Assembly (NCBI GenBank): GCA_030679805.1 | Contig: JAUXST010000655.1 | Coordinates: 1-14,102 of the forward strand | Reading direction: 5' to 3' | DNA from: Reyranella sp. | GTDB lineage: Bacteria > Pseudomonadota > Alphaproteobacteria > Reyranellales > Reyranellaceae | DNA length: 14,102 nucleotides | In this document: piece by piece, positions 12,915 through 14,102 of the stretch | Layout of the letters: every line of letters begins with the position of its first letter | Numbering within the stretch: position 1 is the stretch's first letter | Notes under the pieces: model-generated | The model's database searches: none | What the model saw: only the letters and a program-made list of their open reading frames with translations | What the model was told of the DNA's origin: nothing | Translations under genes and position numbers: made by a program

Positions 12915-13745
12915 TCAGTGGCTGTCGATATAGGCAGTGACGTCGGCCAGCGTCGGGGCGCGGGCGCGCAGGAGGTCCGCATATGCCCCCACGACATCGA
13001 CATGGTCGACATCGGGGTAGAGCTTGAGTTCGATCGGCGCGCCGGCCGCCCGCCAGGCTGCCGCCAGTCGCTCGCTGTTGCCGGGCTTCACGATGGTGTC
13101 GCCGGTGCCGTGGATGAAAAGGGCCGGCGGCAGCGGCGCCTTGGCAAAGGTGATGGGCTGCGTCTCGGGTCGCGATGGTCCGCCGAAGATCTCCTGCAGT
13201 CGTCGCGAGGTAAGCGGCAGGAAGTCATAGGGGCCGGAAAGGCCGATGACACCCCGCAGCTTCATGCGCTCTACGCCGGCGGCAGCGAGATAGGGTGTGT
13301 TTACAGCCAGCATGAGGGCGATGTGGGCTCCGGCGGAGTGGCCCATCAGGAACAGCCTGTCGGTGCCGACCTTGTCCGCGGCCCAGCGCACGGCCATCGC
13401 ACCGTCCTCGATGAAGGCGAGGAAGCGCACCTCGGGATAGAGGCGGTAGTCGGCGACGATCACCGCGATGCCGCGCGAGGCGAGCGCCTGGGCGACAAAA
13501 AGATAGTCGCTCTTCGCTCCAGAATCCCAATTGCCGCCATAGAAGAAGACCACCGTCTTGCCATCCGGGCGCGGCATTTCCGGTTTGTAGAAATCGAGCT
13601 TTTGACGCGGCTGCGGGCCGTAGGCGATGTCGGCCTCGAGCACATAACCCTTGCGCGAGACGGTCGTGTTGAGGAGGGCCGCCGGCGAGCAGCCGGTCAA
13701 CGTCGCAAGCAATCCCGAGAGGATACCGCGACGCGCCAAGATCAT
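12915..13745 (-). CDS. exported lipoprotein alpha/beta hydrolase (esterase, HSL/BD-FAE-like)
   Basis: This 276-residue hydrolase has an N-terminal signal, MILARRGILSGLLATLTGCS: twin arginine, short hydrophobic core and a lipobox LTGC with the lipidated cysteine at C19. It is therefore probably anchored on the periplasmic side of a membrane, possibly via Tat. The catalytic parts are the oxyanion loop FFYGGNWDSG (67-76), the elbow GHSAG with S137, D216 in HGTGDTIV, and H248 in PDVDHVD. The layout resembles kynurenine-formamidase and hormone-sensitive-lipase-type carboxylesterases. ATG 13745 overlaps the TGA of the upstream flavoprotein gene (ATGA), so the two are translationally coupled. The 92-base gap after it (12823-12914) holds a weak CGGAA/TTCCG hairpin at 12891-12905, too small to call a terminator. 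Confidence 0.87.
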   Translation of the reverse strand: MILARRGILSGLLATLTGCSPAALLNTTVSRKGYVLEADIAYGPQPRQKLDFYKPEMPRPDGKTVVFFYGGNWDSGAKSDYLFVAQALASRGIAVIVADYRLYPEVRFLAFIEDGAMAVRWAADKVGTDRLFLMGHSAGAHIALMLAVNTPYLAAAGVERMKLRGVIGLSGPYDFLPLTSRRLQEIFGGPSRPETQPITFAKAPLPPALFIHGTGDTIVKPGNSERLAAAWRAAGAPIELKLYPDVDHVDVVGAYADLLRARAPTLADVTAYIDSH

Positions 13746-14102
13746 GCGGAAGCGATATCGCGCACCCGATCAGCCAACGCCAGCGACGCCGTGAGGCCGG
13801 GCGATTCGATGCCGAACAGGTTGATCAGCCCCGCCACGCCGTGGTCGGCCGGTCCCTGGATGGTGAAATCCTGGGCCGGTGCGCCCTGCGGCACAATCTT
13901 GGGCCGGATACCGGCATAGCCCGGCTGCAGCGCGCCATCTTTTAGGCCCGGCCAGTAGCGGCGCACCGCGGCGTAAAACTTGTCGGCGCGATGCGGATCG
14001 ACCGTGTAGTCGATGCTCGGAATCCATTCGACGTCAGGGCCGAACTTGGCCTGGCCGCCGAGATCGACAGTGATGTGCACGCCCAAGCCGCCCGGCACGG
14101 GA
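13742..14102 (-). CDS. L-2-hydroxyglutarate oxidase-like FAD-dependent oxidoreductase, C-terminal fragment
   Basis: The frame is open to the right window edge, and the last 119 residues are visible. PGGLGVHITVDLGGQAKFGP and DVEWIPSIDY match the DAO-fold segment of LhgO/L2HGDH-type enzymes. IQGPADHGVAGLINLFGIES, followed by PGLTASLALAD, matches their C-terminal FAD-contacting end. Such enzymes oxidise L-2-hydroxyglutarate or related 2-hydroxy acids, passing electrons to quinone or oxygen; the exact substrate is not fixed by this fragment. The GTG at 14098 is an internal codon, since the frame continues upstream with proline. It is coupled to the lipoprotein esterase by an ATGA overlap. The N-terminal FAD-binding Rossmann motif lies outside the window. 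Confidence 0.83.
   Translation of the reverse strand, partial: PVPGGLGVHITVDLGGQAKFGPDVEWIPSIDYTVDPHRADKFYAAVRRYWPGLKDGALQPGYAGIRPKIVPQGAPAQDFTIQGPADHGVAGLINLFGIESPGLTASLALADRVRDIASA

Noticed and set aside
12840..13919. 359-residue plus-strand open frame
   Set aside because: It is antisense to the lipoprotein esterase, whose catalytic triad and lipobox are intact. No motif or ribosome site supports the opposite frame.
1..14102. Mobile element, prophage, CRISPR or defence system
   Set aside because: I saw no transposase, integrase, long terminal repeats, spaced direct repeats, nuclease or toxin-antitoxin pair; all genes look like ordinary chromosomal metabolism and regulation.

Overview
The window is GC-rich, densely packed bacterial chromosomal DNA. 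Codon use, the gene families present (LivM permease, paired crotonases, TetR-SDR pair, AAC(3)-I-like GNAT, LhgO-like oxidoreductase) and the short intergenic gaps suggest a metabolically versatile soil or rhizosphere alphaproteobacterium (Rhodospirillales/Reyranella-like or Bradyrhizobium-like). The lineage is inferred from protein style only. I saw no rRNA, tRNA, CRISPR array, transposase, integrase or phage gene, and no stretch over 300 bases lacks a gene.

Layout. 1-1376: the 3' end of a TetR-type regulator, a GNAT acetyltransferase, and on the minus strand a VOC protein broken by a one-base insertion. 1474-3078 (-): a large unrecognised His/Cys-rich protein, divergent from 3198-4569 (+), a NemR-like TetR regulator and a short-chain dehydrogenase. 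The TetR and SDR genes carry the same 18-bp operator-like dyad upstream. 4566-6314: two divergent crotonase-fold genes with an 11-bp inverted repeat between them. 6327-8052: a lone LivM-type permease (-) and a two-domain VOC protein (+). 8059-11851: two divergent transcription units around a pair of ATGTA-TA/GA-TACAT palindromes. MarR and an MFS carrier lie on the minus side. A hotdog thioesterase, an alpha/beta hydrolase and two paralogous 4-helix membrane proteins lie on the plus side. 11848-12822 (-): a nitronate-monooxygenase-like FMN protein. 12915-14102 (-): an exported lipoprotein esterase translationally coupled to the end of an L-2-hydroxyglutarate-oxidase-like flavoprotein that runs off the window.

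How the parts may work together. The best-supported unit is the MarR-centred locus (8059-11851). One repressor beside a tandem operator in a 43-bp divergent gap could control both uptake or efflux (MFS) and an intracellular CoA-thioester and ester hydrolysis module that ends in an unnamed membrane-protein pair. The second unit is the TetR-SDR pair, which looks like an autoregulated, electrophile-sensing reductase switch. Much of the rest (crotonases, LivM, VOC, thioesterase) fits acyl-CoA, aromatic-acid or branched-acid catabolism.

Gene ends are very tight. Three convergent pairs share a 4-base overlapping stop (692-695, 4566-4569, 11848-11851). Three same-strand pairs share an ATGA start/stop overlap (9288-9291, 11456-11459, 13742-13745).
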